DNA from: Candidatus Hydrogenedentota bacterium
GTDB lineage: Bacteria; Hydrogenedentota; Hydrogenedentia; Hydrogenedentales; SLHB01
Direction of reading: 5' to 3'
Assembly: GCA_007130675.1 (NCBI GenBank)
Contig: SLSB01000098.1
Location: 1 to 6,838 of the forward strand
Length of the DNA: 6,838 nt
Under the pieces are notes generated by a model. The model worked only from the letters and a program-made list of their open reading frames with translations, was not told the DNA's origin and made no database searches. The position numbers were made by a program, and so were the translations under genes. This document shows positions 6,194 to 6,838 of this stretch, one piece after another (position 1 is the stretch's first letter; the number at the start of each line of letters is the position of its first letter).

Positions 6194-6838
6194 TCACACG
6201 CCCGGGTGCTGCCAGGGGCCGCGGTAGGGGCGGAGGAGCAGCTCGGTGGCTTCGGGGTCGCCGGTCACTTGGCGTGTCTCGGGATCGTATTCGAGGGTGC
6301 GGCCCGTTTGCATCGCGATGTTGGCCAGGATGCAACTGACCGATGAGATGTGCCCCTCTTCGATGTCGGCAACCGGCCGTCCGCCGGTCTCGATAGCGGC
6401 GAGAAAATCGAGCATGTGCCGCCGTGAAGCGGGCGCCGCCTGGAGTTCGATGCCTGCCTCGGTGATATCCTCGGGGTACTCCTCGCGCTCGAAGAGCGCC
6501 TCTTTGTGAATTGGCTCGCCGCCCCTCCGCGGAATGAAGTCGTAACTGTTGATGCTGGCCTTGAGCGTGCCGTTTTCTCCGTAAAAGACATAGGCCCAGG
6601 GATATTTCGGGTCAGGCGCATCGCCCCACGTGCGGTGTTGCCATGCCACCGTGAGGCCGTCGTAATCGAAGCTCGCGATCTGGGTGTCGCTCGTGGTGGC
6701 CGCGGATTCTGTCTGTACGAAAATGCCGCCGGACGAGGAAATGCGCTTCGGCCAACCGAGGCCGAGGGTCCAGCGGACGGCGTCGAACATATGCACGCAC
6801 ATGTCGCCGACGATGCCATTGCTGTACTCCATAAACGC
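6194..6838 (-). CDS. Gfo/Idh/MocA family oxidoreductase, C-terminal part
   Basis: NAD(P)-dependent sugar or polyol dehydrogenase family. The window holds the last 214 residues, and the frame runs open through the right edge (AFMEYSNG), so the Met at 6832 is internal and the N-terminal Rossmann domain lies outside. Counting from the edge, YSNGIVGDMCVHMFDAVRW (5-23) contains the D12/H16 pair typical of the family active site. It is followed by the beta-sheet substrate domain: SSGGIF, ASFDYDGLTVAWQHRTWG and YVFYGENGTLKA. The closing helices are HMLDFLAAIETGGRPVADIE and GHISSVSCILANIAMQTGRTLEYDP, then an ERxx-less tail ending YRGPWQHPGV. This tail form is common in large paralogue sets of Planctomycetes-like and Verrucomicrobia-like genomes (recalled knowledge). 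The substrate is unknown. It is convergent to the polysaccharide genes, so it need not belong to the cluster. Confidence 0.88.
   Translation of the reverse strand, partial: AFMEYSNGIVGDMCVHMFDAVRWTLGLGWPKRISSSGGIFVQTESAATTSDTQIASFDYDGLTVAWQHRTWGDAPDPKYPWAYVFYGENGTLKASINSYDFIPRRGGEPIHKEALFEREEYPEDITEAGIELQAAPASRRHMLDFLAAIETGGRPVADIEEGHISSVSCILANIAMQTGRTLEYDPETRQVTGDPEATELLLRPYRGPWQHPGV

Noticed and set aside
1..6838. CRISPR array, tRNA, rRNA, riboswitch, insertion sequence or phage genes
   Set aside because: No regularly spaced direct repeats, cloverleaf, conserved RNA core, transposase, integrase or terminal inverted repeats could be seen. Apart from the 4852-5130 gap and short junctions, the window is filled by metabolic genes.

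Overview
This window holds six protein-coding genes, two of them cut by its edges. It looks like part of an exopolysaccharide, capsule or O-antigen gene cluster from a moderately GC-rich bacterium. Gene density, short overlaps and Shine-Dalgarno-like sites are bacterial. No gene fixes the taxon. The Gfo/Idh/MocA type at the right edge and the plant-like GDP-mannose 3,5-epimerase homologue would suit a Planctomycetes/Verrucomicrobia-like or Hydrogenedentes-like environmental lineage, but that is inference with low confidence.

Positions 1-4851 form one tightly packed plus-strand block. It contains the C-terminal two thirds or so of a heparinase II/III-type polysaccharide lyase, a WbuB-like GT4 glycosyltransferase, a non-hydrolysing UDP-GlcNAc 2-epimerase (wecB) and a UDP-ManNAc 6-dehydrogenase (wecC). 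Junctions are a 4-base ATGA overlap, a 1-base TAATG overlap and an 11-base gap with a Shine-Dalgarno, so one operon is likely. WecB and WecC together convert UDP-GlcNAc to UDP-ManNAcA, an acidic sugar donor. The glycosyltransferase probably adds a sugar to the lipid-linked repeat unit, and the lyase may trim, release or clear the finished uronate-containing polymer.

Positions 4852-5130 carry no convincing intact gene. There is a weak sigma70-like promoter and a leader hairpin ahead of the next gene. On the minus strand there is a stretch resembling two pieces of the C-terminal part of the Gfo/Idh/MocA gene at the right edge, possibly a gene fossil or a dispersed repeat.

Positions 5131-6108 encode an extended SDR enzyme that matches GDP-mannose 3,5-epimerase, with its catalytic residues at the same spacing as in the plant enzyme. 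It suggests that a GDP-L-galactose or GDP-L-gulose donor also feeds this polymer. A convergent minus-strand Gfo/Idh/MocA oxidoreductase (from 6838 down to 6194) starts beyond the right edge and may mark the boundary of the cluster. A 7-bp hairpin lies between the two stop codons.

No RNA gene, CRISPR array, intact mobile element or wholly new system was found. The points most worth following are the epimerase and the possible relic in the gap.
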